Source: Prostheceraeus crozeri (Eukaryota > Platyhelminthes > Polycladida > Euryleptidae). Taken from it: DNA of 64,000 nt. The first letter of the stretch is position 1, and each line of letters begins with the position of its first letter. Positions 30,201 through 43,492 of the stretch are shown piece by piece. Made by a program: the position numbers and the translations under genes. The notes below the pieces were generated by a model. It ran no database searches and was not told the origin of the DNA. It saw only the letters and a program-made list of their open reading frames with translations. The stretch lies in contig CAJQUW010014305.1 of assembly GCA_907163375.1 (NCBI GenBank), positions 30,009 through 94,008 on the forward strand, given 5' to 3'.

Positions 30201-33200
30201 TCGTCGTCGGAAAAGAGAAAGAAACAAAACAATTGCAGGGACCATGTTTAATATGGACAGTGGTGTAAAACGACGCAAAATTCGTCTTCCTTTTGGTAAC
30301 CGCAAATCTAAATCCCATCAACTATTACACGAAGTGAAGAAAGGACATCATGATCACCTTGATCGGGTAGAGGATGAAAAGGAGAGAATGAAACTCCATG
30401 CTGTGACTGAGAGCGTACGTGGAAACTTTCGTCCGTTTGAGAGCAAAGTAGAATTCGTCCCAAACCGTGAAGGCAGTCGCCGGAAGCGTCGTGCTACCGT
30501 AGAGGTTTTAATGATGACCACTCCAACTTCTCAAGCAGCTTCGTTGGATGACCTGACAGCATTGGCCAGACAGCCACAATGGGAGACTTCATTCAGTACT
30601 CTTGATTCGGTGACCGTTACCCAACCCGGTAGATGGTCTGGTACGTCCCAAGCGTCAAGTAAAGATGATAGTGAAAGAATGAGTGAGATTCAAAATATGG
30701 CGCAATTAGAGACAATCCCATACATGATAAGAAGGTCACCCTCTCCTCTATCAACTGCCAGTTCGGAAACTATACCTGAGAAGAAAACAGGACGCCGACA
30801 ATCTGAAATAAGTGTTGAGGAGAGAAGAATTCCTCTCAGACGAAATTACAGTGATTTGGATGAAGATGCTTACAATATGTGTGGCAGTGGTAGGGCCAGC
30901 GCCACTCCATCAAGTCACGTGCTGCCGGACGATGTGAGTTCATTGACTGACGGACCGTGTAATCAAACTTACGGTGAGGAGTTCTTCATGGCAGTGGATG
31001 CTAAACGCTTTTCTGGTGAAACCTTAAGCCTCAATTCATTGGCGGTACCTTTATCCAGCATTCATCTTGATAGTGACGCCTATGATGAGATTGGTGACCA
31101 TTCTCCAAGAAACTCGGATTTTCGGAATCGCCCCGCGGCAGATAAAGTGTCCAGTACTTCATCATGCCCTTCCTCCCCATCAACGGCTCGAGAAATTCCA
31201 AGCGCGCGGGGCGAAAAGAATGTGGACTTTGAGGTTATCCCACCAGACGATCACATAATGGACGACCAAATGAGTCATTTCCTCGTAGAGAAACTGGAGA
31301 AGAAAATGAGCACGGAAGAACTTCCACACGGGGAACATGTAACAGACGACCAGATGAGTCATTTTCTGGTACAGAAAGAGCAGATTCCAATACCTTCTCC
31401 TACCAGAAGTGCGAGTCCTGGAATCAGCCCGCATTTTTGGGCTCATTATGCAGTACCTGAATACAAGCTTGATGTCGACAATCCTTGGTATGATGTAAAC
31501 ATTGACATAAATATCTCTACGGAATTACACCACTATTCCGTTCCAGAAACACTGCCTGAGAACAGTCCTCATATCCCCGAAGTCGTCGATGGCAATGACA
31601 AAAAGTCAAGCGAGATTGAAGCGAAGTATGCGATTTCTCCTGCGCCAATCTCATCCTTGGTCCAATTGGAACACAGACCAGTTAGGGATGAATTTGAGTT
31701 ACATTTTATTCCTCCTGTGCAGAATGATGCATCATACTCCAGGAGGCGATCAAGTTCAAGCAGTCGTAAGTCATATCCTCATCAAGAAATTGATTCAAAA
31801 TCCGGCAGCCACACGTCTTCTCCACATTTTCATGCAAGTAAAGAAGACATAAGCTTACAAGAACCGGAGAGTGTTATCAAAGGTGAGCACATACCGAACG
31901 AATCGTCAGCTCACTTCGTCATAGAAAATGAAAGGCCAGAAACCGATGAGGTAATTGGATTCAATGAACCTGCAATGTGCGATCAATTTTCTTTCTCGTC
32001 TTCATCACATAGTAGTCGTGGAAATTCTCCCGTTCTAGCAGAAGATAATTCAGAGCAACCACACATTAAGGATTCTGTTCCTGATGATAAACCGCCTGTC
32101 ACGGCTATGATACTAGAGCCACAACCAGTTCGGCCGAAGTTGAGACAGATAAAAAGTAAGTCGAAAACAGGCGATGAGAAACCAAAGAAAGCCAAATATC
32201 AACCGCATTCTGGTAGAATGAAAGCTGACAGACCTCGTTCTAGATCGAGATCAAAATCTAAATCCAGAGAGCGTGACAAAAAAGACAAATCGAGGTCCCG
32301 ATCACCTTCGGGAAACAGACATTCTAACAAAGTGGATGTGGACACTCCACCAGTGGAGCCCAGAAAGAGTCGCAAGAGTAATTTCCTACCGAGATTTGGT
32401 AAAATGACAGTGAAACATAGGGCGATAAATAAATCAAAATCATCGCAAGAAAAAGCAAATGAAACAAATGAGTACATTTCTCCGAAAGTTGCTATAAAAG
32501 AAGAAAATTCAAAATCCTCTTTACCAACAGTCAGACCAAGAAGCATACATTTTCCTGATGAGCAAGTGTTGTATACACCCTACTATACTGAAATGCCGGA
32601 AACGTATAACGAAATGCCAGTAGATTGTCCGGTAGAATTTCCAGCAAGTCGATCTGCATCATCATCTTCTAGCCGAAAATCATCACCAGTTCGACAAAAA
32701 GATGAAAGCTCTCGTTTCTCTGATAGAATTTCTAGCGATGAGATAAAGTTTGAATATATCACACCTGTATCTAATGATGCTGATATGAGACCGATAAAAA
32801 ACTTCGATATAATGCCGATCGAAGACGATAGATCCCCCACTCCAAGAAAACGATATAAGGAGGTCCCTACAGCTCCTCCCAGAGATAGATACATCACACA
32901 TGAAGGAAAACTAAAAGCAGATAGACCGCGATCAAGATCTAAATCCCGCAATCGAGAGACCGATATCGGTCAATTAGCCAATGACATAACACCCACAGGG
33001 ATGTCGACTAAACCAACGGCGTCATCCTCTTCAGGCAGCCGCCACTCATCTTTCGACAGTCACCGGAATGAAATTATTGAACAACCGAATGCCGATGTTC
33101 CTGATCGTGATATTGTTCAACCGGTCTTCACAGCTGCAGAAGAACAGCCTTTGGAAGTATCTGTCATCCAACCCGTCGACAAATCAGTGCCTCCCCCAAC

Positions 33201-36200
33201 CAAAGAGAGATCCAAAGACACACCTCAGAAACGTGTCAGGAGTAGATACCATCCTCATGAGGGCAATCTGAAAGCTGACCGACCGAGATCAAGATCTAGA
33301 TCAAAATCTCGCACAGAAGATCGTGATTCTAAAATCAGTGTAGATAGCGATCAATATCCCACTCAAAAGTCAGAAATTCGAAAAGACAAATCGCCTTCCA
33401 GCAGCCGCTCATCCTCTCCAGATCACCATAAACAGCAGAAGGATGACGATAGCTCTGTCAATGAGGAGGAAATCACGTATGAGTTCATTCATCCAATAAC
33501 TCCACGCATCGAAATGGGACCTCTAGAGCTACAACCAGATCCAAAAAGTGATAGTGAAGGGGAAACTCCAAAACCTAGAGAGAGGACAGTGGCTTCGCCA
33601 CACAGTCATAGAAAGTACATGCCACATTCAGGAATTATAGAAGATGATAGGTCACGACCTCGCACAAGGAATCCTGGTGATGAGAGAGTTGTAGTTGAAA
33701 TTCCGATCGAAACAGACGATTCAAGAGCGCAATCATCGTCCAGCAGTAGTCGTCATGAGTCACCACAGAGAAGATCAGCAGAGCGGGATCCACGTCAGCC
33801 TCGCAGAAGAAAATACTTGCCACATGAAGGGAGACTGCGAGGAGATAGATCAAGGTCACGATCAACTTCTGCTAGAAGAGTGAAGAGCGGCAGTATTGAA
33901 TCTTCAACACGAGGAGAACACAGTCAAAAGTCACGCGATAGCTCTATGGACTCCAAGTCTAGCAGTAGTCGTCATTCATCACCGCACGACTTCGAAAAAG
34001 GTCAGAAAAATGATCATGACAAGCTTTCAGACGACGATGTAAAGTTTGAGTATATACAGCCAGTGATGACAGCCAGCATGAAACCATTAGAGCTTCAAAC
34101 TCCAAATGACAATGAACACACAAAGCGTCCATCATTGAAAGAGCGCACCAAAGTTGGAGACCGTGTGTCAACAGACAATCCTCCGAAACATCAGAAGGAA
34201 AAATACAACCACCACTGTGGAAGGCTGAAAGCCGATGACAGGCCAAGATCCCGATCGCGTTCTAGATCCGGAGCTCAAAGGAAAGGAAAATCATCAACCC
34301 ATCCAAGTATTGCAAATGAACAGGTGACACCGTTTGAGGTGCCTCAACGCAGAAGCTCGTCAAGATTGTCATCAGAGAGTACGGATACTTCACGTGATCA
34401 AGAAATTAATGCTTTGGAAGTAGAATTAGAATACATTCCACCACAATTATCATCATCAGCTGATATGGAACCTTTGGAGATTAGTCCAACAGCTGAACTG
34501 TCCTCACCAAAGCACTCCGTTGACATATCTCCTCCACGTCCAAGATCTCGATCATCAACTGCTAGTAGCCGGAAATCATCCATTGAACCACATTCAAAGC
34601 CTTGGAATCCTATCAGAGATGTTGAGAAACAAAATGACAACCCAGCAAAGCATCAGATGCAGAAATACAACCACCACTGTGGCAGACTAAAAGCTGATGA
34701 TAGACCCAGATCCAGATCGAGATCCAAATCAGGTACTCGACCCAAAGAGAAGCCTGTTGCTGAGCCAAATGTAGAGATGGAAGAGATAGTTGCTCCACCG
34801 CGCAGAAGCTCATCCAGATTATCATCAGTGAGCAATAGCACCTTAAGAGATCATGAAATCGCAGCTTTGGAGGTAGAATTGGAACACTTTCCTCTACAGT
34901 CATCTGCTGAAATTCAGCCATTGGAGACTATTCCATCAGCGGAGCTCCTTTCAGCAAAAGAGTCCATAGACATATCTCCTCCACGTTCACGATCATCATC
35001 TTCATCAGCTACTAGTAGCCGCAAATCATCCATTGAACCACATTCAAAGCCTTGGGCTCCTATCAGAGATGCTGAGAAACAAAATGACAACTCAGCAAAG
35101 CATCAGAAGCAGAAATATAACCACCACTGTGGCAGACTAAAAGCTGATGATAGGCCCAGATCCAGATCGAGATCCAAATCAGGTACTCGACCCAAAGAGA
35201 AGCCTGTTGCTGAGCCAAATGTAGAGATGGAAGAGATAGTTGCTCCACCGCGCAGAAGCTCATCCAGATTATCATCAGTGAACAATGATGCCCTTCGAAG
35301 CGGTGAAATCGAATTTGAAGACAACCCTACGCAATCTTGGCATACAGTTGAGAAAATTGAACAACCGAATGCCGATGTTCCTGATCGTGATATTGTTCAA
35401 CCGGTCTTCACAGCTGCAGAAGAACAGCCTTTGGAAGTATCTGTCATCCAACCCGTCGACAAATCAGTGCCTCCCCCAACCAAAGAGAGATCCAAAGACA
35501 CACCTCAGAAACGTGTCAGGAGTAGATATCATCCTCATGAGGGCAATCTGAAAGCTGACCGACCGAGATCAAGATCTAGATCAAAATCTCGCACAGAAGA
35601 TCGTGATTCTAAAATCAGTGTAGATAGCGATCAATATCCCACTCAAAAGTCAGAAATTCGAAAAGACAAATCGCCTTCCAGCAGCCGCTCATCCTCTCCA
35701 GATCACCATAAACAGCAGAAGGATGACGATAGCTCTGTCAATGAGGAGGAAATCACGTATGAGTTCATTCATCCAATAACTCCACGCATCGAAATGGGAC
35801 CTCTAGAGCTACAACCAGATCCAAAAAGTGATAGTGAAGGGGAAACTCCAAAACCTAGAGAGAGGACAGTGGCTTCGCCACACAGTCATAGAAAGTACAT
35901 GCCACATTCAGGAATTATAGAAGATGATAGGTCACGACCTCGCACAAGGAATCCTGGTGATGAGAGAGTTGTAGTTGAAATTCCGATCGAAACAGACGAT
36001 TCAAGAGCGCAATCATCGTCCAGCAGTAGTCGTCATGAGTCACCACAGAGAAGATCAGCAGAGCGGGATCCACGTCAGCCTCGCAGAAGAAAATACTTGC
36101 CACATGAAGGGAGACTGCGAGGAGATAGATCAAGGTCACGATCAACTTCTGCTAGAAGAGTGAAGAGCGGCAGTATTGAATCTTCAACACGAGGAGAACA

Positions 36201-39200
36201 CAGTCAAAAGTCACGCGATAGCTCTATGGACTCCAAGTCTAGCAGTAGTCGTCATTCATCACCGCACGACTTCGAAAAAGGTCAGAAAAATGATCATGAC
36301 AAGCTTTCAGACGACGATGTAAAGTTTGAGTATATACAGCCAGTGATGACAGCCAGCATGAAACCATTAGAGCTTCAAACTCCAAATGACAATGAACACA
36401 CAAAGCGTCTATCATTGAAAGAGCGCACCAAAGTTGGAGACCGTGTGTCAACAGACAATCCTCCGAAACATCAGAAGGAAAAATACAACCACCACTGTGG
36501 AAGGCTGAAAGCCGATGACAGGCCAAGATCCCGATCGCGTTCTAGATCCGGAGCTCAAAGGAAAGGAAAATCATCAACCCATCCAAGTATTGCAAATGAA
36601 CAGGTGACACCGTTTGAGGTGCCTCAACGCAGAAGCTCGTCAAGATTGTCATCAGAGAGTACGGATACTTCACGTGATCAAGAAATTAATGCTTTGGAAG
36701 TAGAATTAGAATACATTCCACCACAATTATCATCATCAGCTGATATGGAACCTTTGGAGATTAGTCCAACAGCTGAACTGTCCTCACCAAAGCACTCCGT
36801 TGACATATCTCCTCCACGTCCAAGATCTCGATCATCAACTGCTAGTAGCCGGAAATCATCCATTGAACCACATTCAAAGCCTTGGGCTCCTATCAGAGAT
36901 GTTGAGAAACAAAATGACAACCCAGCAAAGCATCAGATGCAGAAATATAACCACCACTGTGGCAGACTAAAAGCTGATGATAGACCCAGATCCAGATCGA
37001 GATCCAAATCAGGTACTCGACCCAAAGAGAAGCCTGTTGCTGAGCCAAATGTAGAGATGGAAGAGATAGTTGCTCCACCGCGCAGAAGCTCATCCAGATT
37101 ATCATCAGTGAGCAATAGCACCTTAAGAGATCATGAAATCGCAGCTTTGGAGGTAGAATTGGAACACTTTCCTCTACAGTCATCTGCTGAAATTCAGCCA
37201 TTGGAGACTATTCCATCAGCGGAGCTCCTTTCAGCAAAAGAGTCCATAGACATATCTCCTCCACGTTCACGATCATCATCTTCATCAGCTACTAGTAGCC
37301 GCAAATCATCCATTGAACCACATTCAAAGCCTTGGGCTCCTATCAGAGATGCTGAGAAACAAAATGACAACTCAGCAAAGCATCAGAAGCAGAAATATAA
37401 CCACCACTGTGGCAGACTAAAAGCTGATGATAGGCCCAGATCCAGATCGAGATCCAAATCAGGTACTCGACCCAAAGAGAAGCCTGTTGCTGAGCCAAAT
37501 GTAGAGATGGAAGAGATAGTTGCTCCACCGCGCAGAAGCTCATCCAGATTATCATCAGTGAACAATGATGCCCTTCGAAGCGGTGAAATCGAATTTGAAG
37601 ACAACCCTACGCAATCTTGGCATACAGTTGAGAAAATTGAACAACCGAATGCCGATGTTCCTGATCGTGATATTGTTCAACCGGTCTTCACAGCTGCAGA
37701 AGAACAGCCTTTGGAAGTATCTGTCATCCAACCCGTCGACAAATCAGTGCCTCCCCCAACCAAAGAGAGATCCAAAGACACACCTCAGAAACGTGTCAGG
37801 AGTAGATATCATCCTCATGAGGGCAATCTGAAAGCTGACCGACCGAGATCAAGATCTAGATCAAAATCTCGCACAGAAGATCGTGATTCTAAAATCAGTG
37901 TAGATAGCGATCAATATCCCACTCAAAAGTCAGAAATTCGAAAAGACAAATCGCCTTCCAGCAGCCGCTCATCCTCTCCAGATCACCATAAACAGCAGAA
38001 GGATGACGATAGCTCTGTCAATGAGGAGGAAATCACGTATGAGTTCATTCATCCAATAACTCCACGCATCGAAATGGGACCTCTAGAGCTACAACCAGAT
38101 CCAAAAAGTGATAGTGAAGGGGAAACTCCAAAACCTAGAGAAAGGACAGTGGCTTCGCCACACAGTCATAGAAAGTACATGCCACATTCAGGAATTATAG
38201 AAGATGATAGGTCACGACCTCGCACAAGGAATCCTGGTGATGAGAGAGTTGTAGTTGAAATTCCGATCGAAACAGACGATTCAAGAGCGCAATCATCGTC
38301 CAGCAGTAGTCGTCATGAGTCACCACAGAGAAGATCAGCAGAGCGGGATCCACGTCAGCCTCGCAGAAGAAAATACTTGCCACATGAAGGGAGACTGCGA
38401 GGAGATAGATCAAGGTCACGATCAACTTCTGCTAGAAGAGTGAAGAGCGGCAGTATTGAATCTTCAACACGAGGAGAACACAGTCAAAAGTCACGCGATA
38501 GCTCTATGGACTCCAAGTCTAGCAGTAGTCGTCATTCATCACCGCACGACTTCGAAAAAGGTCAGAAAAATGATCATGACAAGCTTTCAGACGACGATGT
38601 AAAGTTTGAGTATATACAGCCAGTGATGACAGCCAGCATGAAACCATTAGAGCTTCAAACTCCAAATGACAATGAACACACAAAGCGTCTATCATTGAAA
38701 GAGCGCACCAAAGTTGGAGACCGTGTGTCAACAGACAATCCTCCGAAACATCAGAAGGAAAAATACAACCACCACTGTGGAAGGCTGAAAGCCGATGACA
38801 GGCCAAGATCCCGATCGCGTTCTAGATCCGGAGCTCAAAGGAAAGGAAAATCATCAACCCATCCAAGTGTTGCAAATGAACAGGTGACACCGTTTGAGGT
38901 GCCTCAACGCAGAAGCTCGTCAAGATTGTCATCAGAGAGTACGGATACTTCACGTGATCAAGAAATTAATGCTTTGGAAGTAGAATTAGAATACATTCCA
39001 CCACAATTATCATCATCAGCTGATATGGAACCTTTGGAGATTAGTCCAACAGCTGAACTGTCCTCACCAAAGCACTCCGTTGACATATCTCCTCCACGTC
39101 CAAGATCTCGATCATCAACTTCAAAAGGCTCATCGTCTTCAGGTGAAACAAACGATGATGCTTTTGATCGAAGTGCTGAGGTCTCTACGATGGCATTTGA

Positions 39201-42200
39201 TGAGAAATTATCACCAGAATTGAGATTTCATGGTGAAGGAAATCAATCTCCTCGTGTTAGAAGACGGGTGGAATCATTTCTCCCGTCAAATGAAGACAGC
39301 CAAATTGTAGATAGTAAACGAGCTAGTTCTAGTGCCGTATCCTCTGTTAAAACTTCAGACAGCGAGCAAACTTCCACTAAACCACGCAAGGTTTCAAAAA
39401 AGAACTCAAGCATCAAAGTGTTCGATGATGGTGTCAGTGTGGAATATGCAGCTCCAATTATGGCCTTTGATGAAGCAGTCATTGCTCCGGCAGATTTGGA
39501 AAGGGATGATACGAAATCAAGACAGTATGAGAAATCCTCTGGAAATGATCGGTCACGTGGAAGGGTTCCGTATAAGCATCATTGTGCTAGACTGAAAGCT
39601 GAAAGACCAAGCTCTAAATCACGATCACGATCGCGAGCTAAAGATGAAAGAACTAAATCAAAGTCGCGATCACGATCGCGGAACAAGGTCCAACCTGATA
39701 ATGAACAGAAAGAGCCACATCGCCGTTCTAGTTCTAAATCATCTTTGAGTGATCATGAGTCCTCACCGGTTCGTAACAGAGTGAATTCGACCAAGCGATT
39801 AGAGAGACCACTGTCTCAAGATTCAATGTTTGAATATATACCCCGAGAACCTATTGAATCATCAATAAACGCAGAAATCTTTAATAGTAAGCCGTCTGGA
39901 CTATACGAAAAGTCAACAACAAGTCTTCCGAGAGCGAGTGATGGTAGGCGCATCTATCAACATCCATGTGGGAGAATGAAGGCCGAGAGACCGCGTTCAC
40001 GATCACATTCTCGATCGCGAAGTGAGGACGGCATTAAACGTTCAGTGTCATCCGCAAGCAGTTTGCCATCAACAGTTGCTACTTTGGAATATATGTCACC
40101 GGATACCTCTTCAGTAGCCAGTGTTAAAGAAGGTGACGGAAAGACTAAACAAAAACGTGGTAAATTTCATTTTAATCTAGCAGGACATAAACCAGAGAAG
40201 ACATCCAAGAACAAACCAGAAAAGGGAAATGACAAAAAGAGGAAAGAAGAAAAGGATGCTGTTAAGAAAAAGAAAGATGGAAAAGAATTAGATAAAAAGA
40301 AGAAAGAAGTAAAAGAAACTGATAAGAAAAAGAAAGAGGAAAATGAAAATGAAAAGTCTAAAAAACATAAGAAATTTCGTGTTCCTCTTTTAGACAAAAT
40401 CTCTGTAAAGCGACCCAAAAGTGCATCAAAATCAAAGCCCCGCTCTGATGAAGGACGGCTCTCAGTTAAAGATATCAGTTCCCCTATGCCCTCGGCTGAT
40501 GTTGATTTCTCTCTTCCTGATGATGAAGTGGTTCAGCTAAGGAATAAGGCATCAGTATCCAGTCAATCTTCAAGAAGTCGTCATTCCCTACCCATAGATA
40601 CTCGCGATCCTACTGTACCCATTTGTGAAAGACCAATCAGTGAAATTATGAAGTATGAATACATACCTGTTTCAACAGAGCCAACTCCTGATGAGAGTGT
40701 AAATATTCCACGTCCTAAATCTTGGTCGGGCAGTTCATTGTCTTCATTAACCGACCAAGAACTCATGAGAATCGTGCAGGCAAACGAGGCTGAAATGTCG
40801 CCAATACTTGGCACTTCTCATGATGATAAAGAACCTCCCTATGTGTATTATGATCCTATATCAGACTCAGATTCAAATTCAGAACTTAATGAAGAGATTG
40901 TAATGAAGAACAAATTCCGAAATTCAGTAAGCAGTGATATTTCATTCGATGATCTGCACAAAAGTTACATCAATCTTGAAGACAGCAGACAATCAAAATC
41001 ATCTTCATCATCAAGCTCCATCACAGAAAGAGATTTCAGAACACCAATTGCTGATTTGGTTTCTGAAAACCTAAAAAGAAGCTCATCTTCAAGCTCAGAA
41101 CGTGAGAAACCGCTAATGTTCAAAAACGTGGTCCCTGAATATGGCCGAAGATCTTCTACACCAGAACGAGATTTCATGACACCCACAGGAGAAATTGTTT
41201 CTGATCCTCGATCTAGAAGCTCTTCTTCAAGCTCAGAACGTGAGAAGCCAAAGGCTGAGAAATATGCAGTTCCAAGACAGGGAAGAAAGTCTCCAACAAA
41301 AGAGCGAGACTTCAGAACACGAGCGGGAGAATTTGCTTCCGATCAACGTTCTAGATCATCTTCAAACTCAGAACATGAGAAATCATTGTTTGGTAAAAAA
41401 GTAGATACTGGACAAGGGAGAAGGTTCCCAACACCAGAACGACATTTCATAACTCCCACAGAAATCGTTTCTGAACAACGTTCTAGAAGCTCTTCTTCAA
41501 GTTCAGAGCGTGAGAAGCCAGGAATCAAGAGATACGCAGTTCCAAGACAGGGACGAAGGTTTCCAACAAAGGAGAGAGATTTCAGAACACCCACAGGAGA
41601 AATCGTTTCTGAACCACGTTCTAGAAGCTCTTCTTCAAGCTCAGAACGTGAGAAGCCAATAATTGGTAAAACTGCAGATCCTCGACATGGTCGAATGCCT
41701 TTAAAACAAGAGCTCGACTACAGAGTCCCCGAAGGAGAAATTGTATCTGATCCACACTTGACGAAGTCACCTTCTAACCTTGAAGTTGATGATCCGGTCT
41801 TGAAACAAAAAATCAATCCCGTGCAAGGAGCGAAATCGCGTTCTTCTTCATCTGGGGACGAATCATTAAATTTGAACTTGAAAAATATCGAAATGGAACC
41901 TTACTGTAACACGCCATATGATTACCGAAATAGATTTCCAAATTCTGAAGACAATCCGGATGATGATGACCTTCCTTATAATCCATACCTGACTGCAGCA
42001 CCAGATAATGATTTTGTTCCGCATGTTAATTTAGCGGACAGTAAGGACGAAGAAAAGGAATACGATTACTCGCCGCATAATCTCCCTGATATTGTAGATA
42101 GCGAACCTGATATATCCTCGAAAGGAAATTCCGAGTCGAGAAGTAGAAGCCCTCGATCGGCGTCAAGCCGCTTCGGCTTCATTTTTATTCGTCCAGATCC

Positions 42201-43492
42201 ACCATTGAAAAAGGATGACCAAAATCAAGGTAAAAACAGCGATTTTGACGTTGAATCAGAAGATGGCGACTCTAATAGTTGTTGTAATGTCTCAGTGAAT
42301 GGTTTAGAATCTTTGCATGCTATCAAGCGCTCACCATTACCAGTCAAGGATGAAGATTCGTGGTCAGGAAGCAGCAGTTCAACTATAGAGGGAGTTGAAG
42401 AGTGTCCTAGGGATGATGTAAGTGATACCGACTCCTTAGCAGGTGTGCACTTCCTTCATGTTGATCAAGTAGAACACACAACAGAACTAATTGATGATGG
42501 TAATATTACTTCAGATGAAAACAGTTTGATATTGGATCCCCCGGAGCTCAAGCCCTATTGTTCTTCGTCATCTGATCTATCTGAGATCGAGAACCATCCG
42601 TGGCCGAACCACATCAGTCGAGTATCATCAATGAAAGAATCAGATAATGATGATGACTTTGTATCTCCAACTATCATGCAACCTTCACAGTCTAGTGTAC
42701 CTCCTACTCCTAGCAGAATTGCGAAGAAGACTCCACACGATCCAACTGCTCAACCTAAGAAATCGATTCTTCGACGGGGTTCTTCCAAGTTTGATTTTGA
42801 TCCTCCTTATTCCGGTTCAGCATCAGCATCAGACGAAAAAGTGAAGAACGACGATAATTCACATTCCAGTGACAGTGACATTTCAAGAATCACTCTGGCA
42901 TCTAATCCCTCAGACGAAGTTATCCCCGAAGTTACAGAAGTTACCATGCAGCAACTAGCACAGGAGACTGAGGCTCCCAAGCCCTCTGAAGATCCCGTTA
43001 TTCCAGTTATTGAACGTTGGACTGCGGCTTCTCCTGATTTAGATTCACAAGCGTCATCGGCGTCCTCATTGTCTCTTGGATCAGTTGACTGGACAAAAGA
43101 ATCTTCTATGCGACTCAGGAGATCTTTAGACTACACTGACCAACCTTTCATGATACGGCGGCGAAGTTCTAATCTTGCAGATGAAGAAGTGTTTTCGCTA
43201 ACTCAACGATCATTTCAAAATGTTGGGAACATGTCCGTAGCGTCCTCAGGCACCGTCACTCCTACTCCAGTCAATGAATTGTGGGTTGGGCAGGATCACA
43301 TGGAAACAAGGTCATGGGAAAGAAGAAGATGGCCTGAGAAATTTGTCACTCATGAATGGTCGGATGGGGGAGAATCTGACGGGACTGAGTGTTCGGTGCT
43401 TTTAACGACAGAAATGGCCCTTGGTCAGATGATGCGCCCGGATAGTGTGCAATCATGGTGGAGCTCTGAAAACGAAAGCAGACGCCAGTCAT
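27253..43492 (+). CDS. giant 16.2-kb exon of a Ser/Arg-rich repeat protein gene
   Basis: An uninterrupted frame of 5,413 codons runs from the acceptor ttttgtttcag to the donor CAT|gtgagt (phase 1). The product is disordered and rich in Ser, Arg, Glu, Pro, Asp and Lys. Visible parts by exon residue: a charged module at about 130-165 repeated at about 1,030-1,065; a polyproline run near 350; polyserine near 675; a chain of basic [KR]Y-[PH]H-GR[LM]KADRPRSRSRS motifs alternating with acidic EYI-P...PLEL motifs at 1,650-4,260; a 760-residue tandem block at 1,942-3,956; a Lys/Glu-rich segment at 4,310-4,390; six 45-46 residue repeats at 4,592-4,865; and a Trp-containing C-terminus. No enzyme or folded domain is seen. 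The next exons add a galectin-like domain. The RS stretches would suit phosphorylation by SR protein kinases and a nuclear or cytoskeletal scaffold, but function is unknown. The first exon lies outside the visible part. Confidence 0.9.
33076..39120 (+). repeat. in-frame tandem repeat, 2,280-bp unit, 2.65 copies
   Basis: Copies run 33,076-35,355, 35,356-37,635 and 37,636-39,120 (partial). Reading line by line, copies 1 and 2 differ at about 5 of 2,280 bases and copies 2 and 3 at about 2 of 1,485. The unit is exactly 760 codons and so keeps frame. Copies 2 and 3 share the variants that separate them from copy 1, so the 2/3 split is the most recent. Inside each unit there is a further 450-bp (150-codon) repeat, for example 34,591 against 35,041. 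Confidence 0.97.
41026..41847 (+). repeat. six-copy 135-138 bp coding repeat (45-46 aa)
   Basis: Units begin at 41,026, 41,164, 41,302, 41,437, 41,572 and 41,710. The consensus is ERDFRTPTGEIVSEPRSRSS, then SSSSEREKP, then a variable K-AVPRQGRR-PTK end. Copies one to five are clear and the sixth is diverged (ELDYRVPEGEIVSDP). Divergence is far higher than in the 760-residue block, so this array is older. Confidence 0.93.

Noticed and set aside
28014-42001. Many antisense open frames within the giant exon, some repeated three times
   Set aside because: They are reverse-strand shadows of Ser/Arg-rich codons and are triplicated only because the underlying DNA is.
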